Shown piece after piece: positions 17,608 through 26,707 of a DNA stretch of 64,000 nucleotides; position 1 is the first letter of the stretch, and the number at the start of each line of letters is the position of its first letter. Both the position numbers and the translations under genes were made by a program. A model generated the notes under the pieces. That model was not told the DNA's origin, did no database searches, and was given only the letters and a program-made list of their open reading frames with translations. This DNA comes from CAIKMD01 sp036501365. GTDB taxonomy: Bacteria > Pseudomonadota > Alphaproteobacteria > ATCC43930 > CGMCC-115725. Location: positions 1 through 64,000 of the forward strand of contig DASYAL010000099.1 in NCBI GenBank assembly GCA_036501365.1. Reading direction: 5' to 3'.

Positions 17608-19005
17608 ATGGCGAACACAGCGACAACCAGAGCCGGCAGCACCGAGATGCGCCAGATCGTGGCGCGGCTCGAGCGTCTGCCTTACTCCTCCTGGCATCGC
17701 AACATGCGGCTGATCATCTGCAGCGCATGGTTCTTCGACGCCTTCGATTCGATTACGATCGCCTATGTGCTGCCGCCGCTGATCGGCATGTGGCACATCG
17801 GCCCGCAGCAGATCGGCGCGCTGATCGGCATCGGCTTCATCGGCCAGCTTCTCGGCTCGCTCGGCTTCGGCTGGCTCGGCGAGCGCTGGGGCCGGGTCAA
17901 TTCGATGGTCGTCACCCTGCTCATCTTCACCCTCGGCGGCTTGGTCTGCGCCTTCGCGACCAGCTACGACATGATGTATTGGTGGCGCTTTATCCAAGGC
18001 ATCGGCCTCGGCGGCGAGGTGCCGCTGATGGCCGCCTATGTCAATGAATTCGCGAAGGCCGATGGTCGCGGCCGGTTCTCGCTCTCGGCGCAGGTGTTGT
18101 TCTCGATCGGCCTGCCGATTTGCGCGTTGGTCGGCATCTACGTCGTACCCAATTGGGGCTGGCAGTGGATGTTCGTCATTGGCGCGGTGCCGGCGCTGAT
18201 CGCGATCCCGCTGCGCGTGATGCTGCCGGAATCGCCGCGCTGGCTTGCGAGCCGCGGCCGCTTCGTCGAAGCGGACGCCGCACTGAAGCGGATCGAGGAT
18301 ATCGGCATCAAAGAAGGCAAGGCGCTGCCGCCGATGCCGCGCGACCTGCCCGTCGTCAACGAGGTGCAGCCGCGTGTGGCCGATCTATTCAAGGGCATTT
18401 ATCTGAAGCGCACGATCACGGTGTGGTTTATGTGGATCGGCGCCTATTTCGTCACCTACGGCCTGACCGCCTGGGCGCCGTCGCTGTTCAACATCGTCTA
18501 TCACCTGCCGCTGCAGACCGCGCTCACCTACGGCTTCGTCCTCAGCGGCATCGGCCTCATCGGCGCGCTTATAACGATCTATCTGATCGAGGCGATCGGG
18601 CGGAAGCCGATGTTCTTCGTCGGCTTCGGCCTTTGCTGTCTGCCGCTACTGTCCTTCGCCTTTCTCGGCCAGCAGAGCGCCCTCTCGGTGCTGATGATCG
18701 TCTCGGGCTCGTTCATCTTCTGCAGCTTCCTCGCTCTTGGCCTCGCGACCTACACGGCCGAGATCTACCCGACCCATCTGCGCGCTTTGGGCGGCGGTGT
18801 CGCCAGTGCATTCCAGCGGGCCGCCTCCTATGCCGGGCCGGTTGTGGTCGGATTCGTGCTGCCGAGCTACGGCATCAATGCTGTCTTCGTGTTGTTCGGC
18901 CTCTTCGCGCTGATGGGCTGTCTCGTGACCGCCTTCTTCGCGATCGAGACGCGCGGCCAGGTGCTCGAGCGGCTGTCGCCCGCCGACGCCACGACAAGTC
19001 GGTAA
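17608..19005 (+). CDS. MFS transporter, aromatic acid/H+ symporter or sugar-porter type
   Basis: A 465-residue carrier with twelve predicted helices. Loop 2-3 has GWLGERWGRVNSM, the MFS signature; helix 5 is followed by LPESPRWLASRGRF; the C-half repeats the signature as IEAIGRKPMFFVG, and YPTHLRALGGG follows. This combination is shared by aromatic-acid symporters (PcaK/BenK class) and related porters. A very strong GAGGAGGGGG site precedes the ATG. PobA (20249) and an extradiol enzyme (21524) are close by, so uptake of 4-hydroxybenzoate or a similar acid is a fair guess. It converges on the GDSL gene after six bases. Confidence 0.83.
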   Translation: MANTATTRAGSTEMRQIVARLERLPYSSWHRNMRLIICSAWFFDAFDSITIAYVLPPLIGMWHIGPQQIGALIGIGFIGQLLGSLGFGWLGERWGRVNSMVVTLLIFTLGGLVCAFATSYDMMYWWRFIQGIGLGGEVPLMAAYVNEFAKADGRGRFSLSAQVLFSIGLPICALVGIYVVPNWGWQWMFVIGAVPALIAIPLRVMLPESPRWLASRGRFVEADAALKRIEDIGIKEGKALPPMPRDLPVVNEVQPRVADLFKGIYLKRTITVWFMWIGAYFVTYGLTAWAPSLFNIVYHLPLQTALTYGFVLSGIGLIGALITIYLIEAIGRKPMFFVGFGLCCLPLLSFAFLGQQSALSVLMIVSGSFIFCSFLALGLATYTAEIYPTHLRALGGGVASAFQRAASYAGPVVVGFVLPSYGINAVFVLFGLFALMGCLVTAFFAIETRGQVLERLSPADATTSR

Positions 19006-19011
19006 GGTCGC

Positions 19012-20163
19012 TTACGCGAACAGCGCCAAGTCGATCGCGTCGCCCATGCGGCGATAACCGTTATCGCTCGGATGCAGATGGTCGCCGCAATCATAGGCGG
19101 CGAGCATGCTCGTCGGATGCGCGGGATCGAGCACCGCCTTGTCGAAATCGATCAGCGCATCGAAAAAGTCGCGCCCGCCGCTGCGCGTCCAGCCGTTGAT
19201 CGCTTGGCGCTTGGCCTCGCCCTCGGGCGTCCAGGCGCCAGGATGATAGGTCTCGTTCTCGTAAGGGATCATGGTCGCGCCATAGACCGTGAGATCGCCG
19301 GCCTTGGCGCGTAGCGCCAGTTGCTTCAGCCCCGCGATCATCTGCTCGGCCGTTACCACCTCAGCCGCGTTGCCGCGCTGGTTCCGCAGGTCGTTGGTGC
19401 CGATATAGACGATCGCATGCGTGACGCCGGGCTGCACGAGCACATCGCGATCGAAGCGGCGCAGGCCGCTGTCGCCGCGCATGTCGTGGAGGATGCGATT
19501 GCCGCCGATGCCTTGATTCATAACACCGAAGGCGCGGCCGCCGCGCGCATTGAGCCGGCGCGCGAGCTGGTCGGGCCAGCGGCTGTTGGAATCGAGGCTT
19601 GAGAGATTCCCCTCGGTCAGCGAATCGCCGAAGCAGACGATGCCGCCGGTAGTCGCTGGCGCCAGGATCTCGACCGCGCTGAGGAAATACCAGTTCTCGG
19701 TCTTCTCCCTGACCGGCAAAGCGACCGCTGCGGTATGGTCGCCTTCGCTCGAGAGATAATTGGTCTGATGGCAGTTGCCGTGGCCGGTGATGGGCAAGCT
19801 TTCCGGCACCTCGCCCGGGATATAGAGACTGACCGCAAGATCCGTTAGCGGCTTGACCTCGAGCTCGACCGGATCACTGACAATCAGCGCACCCGGGCCG
19901 ACCACCGCCGCCGGCTCGCCACCGAAAGCGAGCTTGCGGTCCGAGCCAGAAACGATCCGCTCGCTCGCGCCGTCACGCAGCGCGATATGCGCGCCACCGA
20001 TCGCGAGCTTCTGATTGCCGTAGAGATTAGAGAGCCGTATCCGCAGCCGCTGACCGCCGAGCGTCGACCGGACAATGAGCCGCACGGTCTGGTTCTTGAA
20101 CGCGCTCTTATCGACGGTAACGAGGCCGGTCGTCCAGGCGCCGACCCATTTCGCGCTCGGCAT
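19012..20163 (-). CDS. SGNH/GDSL hydrolase
   Basis: A 383-residue esterase/lipase. The catalytic blocks are all visible: VCFGDSLTEG (nucleophile Ser), GIGGNRIL (Gly), IYIGTNDLRN (Asn) and DHLHPSDNGYR (Asp and His). The first 170 residues form a beta-rich domain (QTVRLIVRSTLGGQRLRIRLSN) often found before the hydrolase in this subfamily. No signal peptide is evident. GGGGGAG precedes the ATG. It diverges from pobA, 85 bases away. It could release aromatic acids from esters, but no substrate is shown. Confidence 0.87.
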   Translation of the reverse strand: MPSAKWVGAWTTGLVTVDKSAFKNQTVRLIVRSTLGGQRLRIRLSNLYGNQKLAIGGAHIALRDGASERIVSGSDRKLAFGGEPAAVVGPGALIVSDPVELEVKPLTDLAVSLYIPGEVPESLPITGHGNCHQTNYLSSEGDHTAAVALPVREKTENWYFLSAVEILAPATTGGIVCFGDSLTEGNLSSLDSNSRWPDQLARRLNARGGRAFGVMNQGIGGNRILHDMRGDSGLRRFDRDVLVQPGVTHAIVYIGTNDLRNQRGNAAEVVTAEQMIAGLKQLALRAKAGDLTVYGATMIPYENETYHPGAWTPEGEAKRQAINGWTRSGGRDFFDALIDFDKAVLDPAHPTSMLAAYDCGDHLHPSDNGYRRMGDAIDLALFA

Positions 20164-20248
20164 GTCGCTCCCCCTTGTTGTTGGCGGCGATCATTAGGCG
20201 GCGCGAACGTGCTTGTCGAGACGCGCGGGCCTAGCCTAACCTTCGCTT

Positions 20249-21424
20249 ATGCGCACGCAGATCGGCATCATCGGCGCCGGCCCCGCCGGCTTGTTCCTCT
20301 CGCATTTTCTCCATCGGCTCGGCATCGACTCGGTGATCCTGGAAAATCGCAGCCGCGCCGAGATCGAGGAGACGATCCGCGCCGGCGTGCTCGAGCAGTG
20401 GCTGGTCGATCTGATGAACGGGATGGGCCTCGGCGACCGCATGATGCGCGAGGGCGCTTTCGACACCGGCATCACGCTGCAATTCGCCGGCCGCCGCCAT
20501 CACATCGATTTCGTCGAGCTGACCGGCGGCAAGAAGGTCACGGTCTATGCCCAGCACGAGGTGATCAAGGACCTGGTCGCAGCGCGACTGAAGGACGGTG
20601 GCGACATTCGCTTCTCGGTCTCGGGCGTCGCGCTGCACGACATCGACGGCGCCGCGCCGCGGATCACATTCCGCGACCAGGCCGGCAACGCGCAAGAGCT
20701 GCGCTGCGATTTCATCGCCGGCTGCGACGGCTTCCACGGGCCGAGCCGCCAGGCGATCCCGGCGAGCGCGCTCACCGAGCATCAGATCGTCTATCCCTGG
20801 GGCTGGCTCGGCATCCTCGCCGAGGCACCGCGCTCCTTCCACGAGCTGATCTATTCGCGCCACGATCGCGGCTTCGCCCTGCTCAGCACGCGCTCGCCGA
20901 CGGTGCAGCGCATTTATGTGCAATGCGACCCGCATGACCGGCTCGAAGCGTGGCCCGATCATCGCATCTGGTCGGAGATGCAAGCGCGCTTCGCCTTTCC
21001 CGACTGGACCCTCGCCGAAGGCTCGATCTTCCAGAAAGGCATCGTCGGCATGCGCAGCTATGTCTGCGACCCGATGCAGCACGGCAAGCTCTTCATCGCC
21101 GGCGACGCTGCGCATATCGTGCCGCCGACCGGCGCCAAGGGGCTGAACCTCGCCGTCGCCGACGTGCTGGTGCTTTCGCGCGCGCTCGATGCGTGGTACA
21201 GGAAAGGCGATCGCACCGGGCTCGATTGCTACAGCGCGAACGTGCTGCCGCGCATCTGGAAATGTGCGCGCTTCTCCTGGTACATGACGACAATGCTCCA
21301 CCGCAACGACGCGGAATCGAGCTTCGAGCATCACGTCCATCTTGCCGATCTCGACACGGTCGTCGGCTCGCGCGCCGCCGCGACCGCGCTCGCCGAGATC
21401 TATGTCGGCCTGCCGATGGAGTGA
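20249..21424 (+). CDS. pobA: 4-hydroxybenzoate 3-monooxygenase
   Basis: A 391-residue flavoprotein hydroxylase, the length of Pseudomonas PobA (394). FAD motifs are GAGPAGL at residues 9-15, CDGFHGPSR (the DG motif) and GDAAHIVPPTGAKGLNLA. Substrate-site features are present: STRSPTVQR in the position of the Ser212/Arg214 region, and IYVGLP carrying the Tyr that equals Tyr385. It converts 4-hydroxybenzoate, NADPH and O2 to protocatechuate. No PobR-type regulator is adjacent and no protocatechuate 3,4-dioxygenase is in the window. The next gene is a ring-cleavage dioxygenase 99 bases on. Confidence 0.93.
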   Translation: MRTQIGIIGAGPAGLFLSHFLHRLGIDSVILENRSRAEIEETIRAGVLEQWLVDLMNGMGLGDRMMREGAFDTGITLQFAGRRHHIDFVELTGGKKVTVYAQHEVIKDLVAARLKDGGDIRFSVSGVALHDIDGAAPRITFRDQAGNAQELRCDFIAGCDGFHGPSRQAIPASALTEHQIVYPWGWLGILAEAPRSFHELIYSRHDRGFALLSTRSPTVQRIYVQCDPHDRLEAWPDHRIWSEMQARFAFPDWTLAEGSIFQKGIVGMRSYVCDPMQHGKLFIAGDAAHIVPPTGAKGLNLAVADVLVLSRALDAWYRKGDRTGLDCYSANVLPRIWKCARFSWYMTTMLHRNDAESSFEHHVHLADLDTVVGSRAAATALAEIYVGLPME

Positions 21425-21523
21425 CGCCGGGCCACGCCGAGATATTTTTGGCGGTGGAAAAGCCTGCCGGAAGCGGGCAAACTGGCCCGGCCTCGGGGAA
21501 GGGCCACATACGGAGCACGGGCG

Positions 21524-22450
21524 ATGATCAACCTGCACGATATTCGCTATCTAAGGCTCGGCACTGCCGATCTCGACTCCTCGATCGCCTATCTGACCAA
21601 GATCATCGGGCTGCAACTCGCGGCGCGCGAGGGCAAGACCGCCTATTTCCGCAGCGATAAGGTCGGCATCCGCGGCGACACGCGCGATTACACGCTGGCG
21701 CTGTTCGAGGGCGATCCCGCTGATCAGACAATCGGACTCGAGCTCCTCGATCCCGCCGATCTCGATGCGGTCGGCGCGATGCTCGAGCAGGCCAAACTTC
21801 CGGTCCATTTGGGCACGCGAGAGGAATGCGACGCGCGGCGGACCAAGGCCTTGATCGCCTCGACCGATCCCTCGGGCAACAAGATCGAGATCGTGGCGCG
21901 GCCCTATCACACCGGCGAGCGCTATTTCCCCGGCCGCGACGCCGGCATCGAGGGTTTCAGCCATATCGGCCTCTTCACCACCGATGCCAAGCGCGACACG
22001 AAATTCTGGACTGAGCTGTGCAGTGCGCGGGTTTCCGACTGGCTGGGCGATTCGCCGTTCCTGCGCATCCATACCGTGCATCATTCGATCGTGCTGTTCC
22101 CCTCGAACCGCACCGGCATCCATCACATCAACCACCAGGTCGAGGATTTGGACGATGTGATGAAGTCCTATTATTTCCTCAAGCAGCGCCAGGTGCGGAT
22201 CATCCACGGACCCGGTCGCCATCCGATCTCGACGGCGGTGATGGTCTATTTCGAAGGGCCGGACAAGGTCACTTACGAATATTCCTGCGGCGTGAAGCAC
22301 GTCATGCCGGATGAGGAAGCGAGCTACCGGCCGCGGCAATTCTCGCTCGAGGCTTACAATGCCTGCATGTGGGGCTCGCGCGATTACGAGCTGAAGCAGC
22401 AAGCGCTCCAAGCAAAGCCGGGCGAATGGCCGATGCGGGTCGTGGTCTAA
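21524..22450 (+). CDS. Type I extradiol ring-cleavage dioxygenase (VOC superfamily)
   Basis: A 308-residue two-domain VOC protein like 2,3-dihydroxybiphenyl 1,2-dioxygenase and catechol 2,3-dioxygenase. The catalytic C-terminal domain keeps the iron triad: His147 (GFSHIGLF), His201 (GIHHINHQV) and Glu252 (VTYEYSCG). The N-terminal domain (residues 1-130) is the non-catalytic copy. It should open a catechol ring next to the two hydroxyls. It follows pobA on the same strand. Type I enzymes usually do not accept protocatechuate, so a different catechol is likely, unless this one is unusual. Confidence 0.85.
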   Translation: MINLHDIRYLRLGTADLDSSIAYLTKIIGLQLAAREGKTAYFRSDKVGIRGDTRDYTLALFEGDPADQTIGLELLDPADLDAVGAMLEQAKLPVHLGTREECDARRTKALIASTDPSGNKIEIVARPYHTGERYFPGRDAGIEGFSHIGLFTTDAKRDTKFWTELCSARVSDWLGDSPFLRIHTVHHSIVLFPSNRTGIHHINHQVEDLDDVMKSYYFLKQRQVRIIHGPGRHPISTAVMVYFEGPDKVTYEYSCGVKHVMPDEEASYRPRQFSLEAYNACMWGSRDYELKQQALQAKPGEWPMRVVV

Positions 22451-22463
22451 GGAAAGAAATCGA

Positions 22464-22486
22464 ATCGCGGCGAAGCGAGCCGCGAT
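22464..22486 (+). terminator. Hairpin after the extradiol dioxygenase gene
   Basis: ATCGCGGC, seven-base loop, GCCGCGAT form a perfect eight-base stem 13 bases after the stop. There is no strong T tract, so it may be a Rho-assisted terminator or a 3'-end stabiliser. Confidence 0.4.
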
Positions 22487-22523
22487 CGCCGGTTAAACTA
22501 ACGGGGCAAGGGGGAATGTGATT

Positions 22524-23789
22524 ATGGCGAGTGCCGGGGTTATCGAGACAAAAGGCCTACTGCAAAACCGCTGGTGGATCGTCGGTGCGTCCTTGATCGG
22601 CATGATCGTCGGTCCGGGGACGGCGGTGATCTTCGTCACCAACGTCTTCATGGTGCCGGTCACGACCGAGCTCGGCTGGACGCGCGGCTTCTTCTCGTCC
22701 GGTCTCTTGGCGAGCGCCATCGCTTCGCCCATCATGACGCCGCTCTTCGGCCGGCTGATGGATCGCTACGGCATCCAGCGCGTCGCCTTGCCTGCGGCCG
22801 TTGCCTATGGCCTGGCGCTTTGCAGCTTCTCGCTGCTGAGCGCGTCCTCGCCCTGGCAGATCTACATCTTCTTCGCCTGCGCCTCCGGCTTCGGCGCAGC
22901 GGTCGGGCCGCTGCCCTATTCCAAGGCGATCACCGCTTGGTTCGACAACGAGCGCGGCTTCGCCCTCGGCATCGCCACCTGCGGCGTCGGGCTCGGCACT
23001 TTCGTGATCCCGATCATGGCCCAGCTTTTTGTCGGCGCCTTCGGCTGGCGCATCGGCTATGTGGCGGTCGGCATCGTGACCTGGCTGCTCTCTTTCTCGA
23101 TGATCGGTCTCTTCGTGCGCGAGCCGCCGGGCTATTTCACGCGCATGCGCGCGGCGCATGCCGCGGTCGCCGCGGGTGGTCCGCAGCCGCTCGGCCTCAC
23201 GGTCCAGCAGGCCATCACCGGCACGCGGCAATTCACGGTGCTATTCATCATCTTTCTGCTCGAGGGCACCGCGAATAACGGCATCTTGAGTGGCCAGTTC
23301 GTGCCGATGCTGGTCGATCGCGGCTATAAGCCGCTGGAGGCCGTCGCGCTGCTGGGCTCGTCCGGCTTTGCCGCGATGGGCGCACGGATCGTGGTCGGCT
23401 TCTGCCTCGACTATGTGAATGGCCCGATCTTCTCGGCGATCGTCATGCTGCTGCCGGTTGCTGGCGTCGGCCTGCTGGTCAGCCATGCCGGCGCACCAGC
23501 GCCGTTCTTTGCCGCGCTCTGCCTTGGCCTCGCGATCGGCGCCGAGGTCGACATGCTCGGCTTCTTCGTCAGCCGCTATTTCGGCCGCCGCTCCTTCGGC
23601 TCGCTCTACGGGCTGATCTTCGCCGCCTTCACCATCGGCATCGGCGTAGGACCGGCAATTCTCGGCTTAAGCTACGACCGCTTCCACAGTTACGATCCGG
23701 TGCTGTCGGTGTTCATGGTGCTGCTGGTCGTCGCCGCGCTGCTGTTCCTGGCGCTCGGCAAGTACAACTATCCGAAGGGAACGACCTGA
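22524..23789 (+). CDS. MFS transporter, oxalate/formate- or monocarboxylate-type
   Basis: A 421-residue twelve-helix carrier. The opening NRWWIVGASLIGMIVGPGTAV and the LGWTRGFFSSGLLAS, FGRLMDRYGIQRV and GFGAAVGPLPYSKAI segments are typical of the oxalate-formate antiporter/monocarboxylate branch of MFS. The ATG at 22524 is nine bases from AGGGGG; a GTG at 22518 is too close to it. It follows the extradiol gene and probably moves an aromatic or aliphatic carboxylate for the same pathway. It ends at a hairpin that overlaps its stop codon. Confidence 0.82.
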   Translation: MASAGVIETKGLLQNRWWIVGASLIGMIVGPGTAVIFVTNVFMVPVTTELGWTRGFFSSGLLASAIASPIMTPLFGRLMDRYGIQRVALPAAVAYGLALCSFSLLSASSPWQIYIFFACASGFGAAVGPLPYSKAITAWFDNERGFALGIATCGVGLGTFVIPIMAQLFVGAFGWRIGYVAVGIVTWLLSFSMIGLFVREPPGYFTRMRAAHAAVAAGGPQPLGLTVQQAITGTRQFTVLFIIFLLEGTANNGILSGQFVPMLVDRGYKPLEAVALLGSSGFAAMGARIVVGFCLDYVNGPIFSAIVMLLPVAGVGLLVSHAGAPAPFFAALCLGLAIGAEVDMLGFFVSRYFGRRSFGSLYGLIFAAFTIGIGVGPAILGLSYDRFHSYDPVLSVFMVLLVVAALLFLALGKYNYPKGTT

Positions 23790-23807
23790 CCGGCAGCGAT
23801 GCCGGTC
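23788..23807. terminator. Hairpin at the end of the MFS gene
   Basis: GACCGGC, AGCGAT loop, GCCGGTC starts inside the TGA stop of the MFS gene. It lies in the 61-base gap between convergent genes and could serve both directions. No long T tract follows. Confidence 0.45.
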
Positions 23808-23850
23808 AGCCGGACAGAATTATCTCCGGCTACAGGCGGCGCGCGTTGAA

Positions 23851-24960
23851 CTAGCGCTTCGGCACTCCGAGTTGCTCAGCCATCCAATCGGCGCATTGGT
23901 TCTTCCACAGATGCCCGCGATTGTGGCCGACATGGATGCCGCCTTCGAGCGCGACGAACACGCATGGGCCTCGCACCTCTTTGGCGACGCGCTCGGCATC
24001 GGTCCAGCGGGTAATGTGATCGGCCTTGCCGCAGATGATGAAGATCGGGCAAGTGATCTTCGACGCAACGCCTTCCATATCGAAGGGCCGCGTCTTCTCG
24101 CGCGCCTCTTCGATGGTCTTAGAATGGGTGCGTAGGACATAGGCATTCTTCAAGGTCTGCGGTCGCTGATCGAAATTGTCGATGACTTTGTAGGCGCCGC
24201 TATTGGCGATCGCCGCCTTGACGCGTTTCTCGCAAGCGGCGGCGCGCGGCGCGTAATAGCCGCCCATCGACGCGCCCGAGATGCCGACGCGGCTCGCATC
24301 GAGATCGATGCGCTTCTCGACGAAGTCGATCACCGCGCCGACAGGCTCTTCGAAAGTATGCCGGACCGGCCAATCGTATTCGGCCTCGCCCTGACCCGGC
24401 CCGTCGAAAGAGAGCGTCGCGATGCCGCGATCGAGGAAAAGCTGCTCGTAAGCGTGCTGCTCTTCCTTGGTCGAATCCATGCCGGAGATGATGAGGATTA
24501 CGGGCTGCTTGCCGGTCGCGCCGCCATCCTTGTTTAGGGGCGGCTTGCGCAGATAACCGTAGAGATATTTACCCTCGAACGGAATGGCGACGCGCTCGCC
24601 GGGCGGCGATAAATGGGGCAAGGCGAGCGTGTAGCATTCGACGGCCTTCATATGCGCCGCCTTCATCTGCTTCGGCTCATGCGTGAAATAGAACTTGGCG
24701 AAGTGATATTCGACCGCCGCGGTGAGAAAATGCGATGCTGCCGACGCATTCTGAGTGTCGAGCAGCGCGGCGCGACCGAATTTCTCGTGCATCGAGGCGC
24801 GCTCCGACCAGGCCGCGCACCAATCGTCATAGTTGTCGATCGAATAGGCGACTTCCTGGAAGTCGCTGAGCGGCACGCCGGCCGCAACCATGCGCCCTAC
24901 CCAGCCCGTCCGCGCGGCCTTGATCGTCGCATCGGGTTCGCGGTTGCTTGCGTCTGCCAT
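23851..24960 (-). CDS. Alpha/beta hydrolase of the FrsA/DUF1100 or 2,6-dihydroxypseudooxynicotine hydrolase type
   Basis: A 369-residue protein with an N-terminal helical domain (residues 1-110) that holds a FGRAALLDTQNASAASHFLTAA-like segment, then an alpha/beta hydrolase domain. LIISGMDSTKEE forms the oxyanion region, GISGASMGGYY the nucleophile elbow, ICGKADHITRW the Asp region and GGIHVGHNRGH the His region. This layout matches the C-C bond hydrolase of nicotine breakdown and plant-type relatives, and other acyl hydrolases. A GGGAGGGCAAGG site precedes the ATG. The flavin amine oxidase gene diverges from it, and amine oxidases also occur in nicotine pathways; that link is only suggestive. 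Confidence 0.8.
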   Translation of the reverse strand: MADASNREPDATIKAARTGWVGRMVAAGVPLSDFQEVAYSIDNYDDWCAAWSERASMHEKFGRAALLDTQNASAASHFLTAAVEYHFAKFYFTHEPKQMKAAHMKAVECYTLALPHLSPPGERVAIPFEGKYLYGYLRKPPLNKDGGATGKQPVILIISGMDSTKEEQHAYEQLFLDRGIATLSFDGPGQGEAEYDWPVRHTFEEPVGAVIDFVEKRIDLDASRVGISGASMGGYYAPRAAACEKRVKAAIANSGAYKVIDNFDQRPQTLKNAYVLRTHSKTIEEAREKTRPFDMEGVASKITCPIFIICGKADHITRWTDAERVAKEVRGPCVFVALEGGIHVGHNRGHLWKNQCADWMAEQLGVPKR

Positions 24961-25096
24961 CCTTGCCCTCCCTTTAGGTCGTGCCGATCGCCGGCCATAT
25001 TCCGGGTATCATGGCACGGGGCGATGAGGGCCGGAAGTGACCTGCCCGGCACCGTCCTTGCGTGTTTTCCCTGTAAAACTGATTGGGGGGCGGAAA

Positions 25097-26656
25097 ATGA
25101 CCGGAACGCGACGGGACTTTTTGCGTCGAGTGGGCGCGCTCGGCGGATTTCGCGCTACCTACTTGACGATGCAAGCAATGGGTTTGATGAGCGCGGCCGC
25201 CGAAGCCGCACCGCCTTCGCTCGAAGCGAATCCTCGCCACGGCACCAGAGTCGCGATCCTCGGCGCCGGCATCGCCGGTCTTTCGGCCGCTTATGAGCTG
25301 CGCAAGGCGGGCTATGACTGCACCGTACTCGAAGCGCGCGACCGTGTCGGCGGCCGCAACTGGACGATTCGGCGCGGCACGACGATCGCGATGACCGACG
25401 GCCCGGTACAGCATTGCGATTTCGCCGCCGGGCAGTATTGGAATTCCGGCCCGGCGCGCATTCCGAGCCATCATCAGGCCGTCCTCGATTATTGCCGCGA
25501 GCTCGGCGTGGCGCTCGAAGTCGAGGTGAATACCAGCCGCGGCGCATTGCTGCTCAATCCCGCCGCCAATGGCGGCAAGCCAATCGAGATGCGCCGCGCC
25601 ATCAACGATGGCCGCGGCGAAGTATCGGAGCTCTTGGCGAAAGCGATCAATCGCGGCGCGCTCGATCAAGAGCTGACGGCGCAGGACAAGAAGCGCATGC
25701 TCGCTTTCCTCAAGCAATATGGCGATCTCGATCCCGGTCTTGCCTATAACGGCTCCTCGCGTGCTGGCTTCGCAGCCCTTCCGGGCGCGGGCGATCAGGA
25801 CGGTGTGATTCGCACGCCCCTATCGCTTGATCTGCTGCTCGACGAGAACATGTGGTCCGGGATGCTGTTCGAGGAAGCCTTCGACTTCCAGGCAACCATG
25901 TTCCAGCCGATCGGCGGCATGGACAACATCCCGATGGCGTTTGCGCGCAAGCTCGGCGATGTCGTGAAGCTGGGCTGCGAGGTTACGGCCATCCGCCGGA
26001 CCGGCAAGAGCGTGCGCATCATCTATTGGAACGGCCGCACGCATCGGCGCGAGAGCATCGAAGCTGTCTACTGCCTTGTCACCATTCCGCTCAAGGTATT
26101 GAAAGCGATCGACGCGGATTTTTCCCCGCCCTATATCGCCGCCGTCGGATCGATCGAATACGGTAACGCCATCAAGATCGCCTGGGAAGCGCCGCGCTTC
26201 TGGGAAAGCGAGAACCACATCTACGGCGGCATTTCCTGGGTGAAAGGCCCGACCGCGATGGTGTGGTATCCGAGCGACCGATTCTTTTCACCGAAAGGCA
26301 TTCTGCTCGGCGCCTACACCGCACGCGAGGATGTCGACGAACTCGCGGCAAAGCCGCTCGCCGAGCAATTCGCGTTATCCCGCGCCGCGATCGAGGCGCT
26401 TCATCCCGGCCATGGCAAGGATGTGAGGAAGCCCATGGGCATCGCCTGGGCCAAAATCCCCTACACCTACGGCATTGCGGCACGCTGGCCGAGCGACAAG
26501 GACCCGCGCTACGAGCTGCTCGGCACCCCGGATGGGCCGTTCTATTTCGCCGGAGAGCATCTCTCTCATATCGGGGCGTGGCAGGAAGGCGCAATCCTCT
26601 CGGCCCGGCGCGCGATCGGCCTGATCGATCAGCATCGGCGCGCGAAGGCCGCTTAG
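25097..26656 (+). CDS. Flavin monoamine oxidase family protein with Tat signal
   Basis: A 519-residue FAD-dependent amine or L-amino-acid oxidase. The N-terminus has a twin-arginine signal, TRRDFLRRVGALGG, so it is probably exported folded with FAD. The dinucleotide fold follows: AILGAGIAGLSAAYELRKAGY, then VLEARDRVGGRNWT, the typical FAD-binding pair. The C-terminus has FYFAGEHLSHIGAWQEGAILSARRA, the closing FAD motif of the family. GGGGGGCGGAAA precedes the ATG at 25097; an in-frame ATG at 25037 would bury the Tat motif 20 residues in. It would oxidise an amine or amino acid to imine and make H2O2. Its small downstream neighbour may belong with it. Confidence 0.87.
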   Translation: MTGTRRDFLRRVGALGGFRATYLTMQAMGLMSAAAEAAPPSLEANPRHGTRVAILGAGIAGLSAAYELRKAGYDCTVLEARDRVGGRNWTIRRGTTIAMTDGPVQHCDFAAGQYWNSGPARIPSHHQAVLDYCRELGVALEVEVNTSRGALLLNPAANGGKPIEMRRAINDGRGEVSELLAKAINRGALDQELTAQDKKRMLAFLKQYGDLDPGLAYNGSSRAGFAALPGAGDQDGVIRTPLSLDLLLDENMWSGMLFEEAFDFQATMFQPIGGMDNIPMAFARKLGDVVKLGCEVTAIRRTGKSVRIIYWNGRTHRRESIEAVYCLVTIPLKVLKAIDADFSPPYIAAVGSIEYGNAIKIAWEAPRFWESENHIYGGISWVKGPTAMVWYPSDRFFSPKGILLGAYTAREDVDELAAKPLAEQFALSRAAIEALHPGHGKDVRKPMGIAWAKIPYTYGIAARWPSDKDPRYELLGTPDGPFYFAGEHLSHIGAWQEGAILSARRAIGLIDQHRRAKAA

Positions 26657-26707
26657 AGGCGGGCGCTGCGCGTGATAGGCTATGACCGCGTAGAGCCGGA
26701 GGCAATC

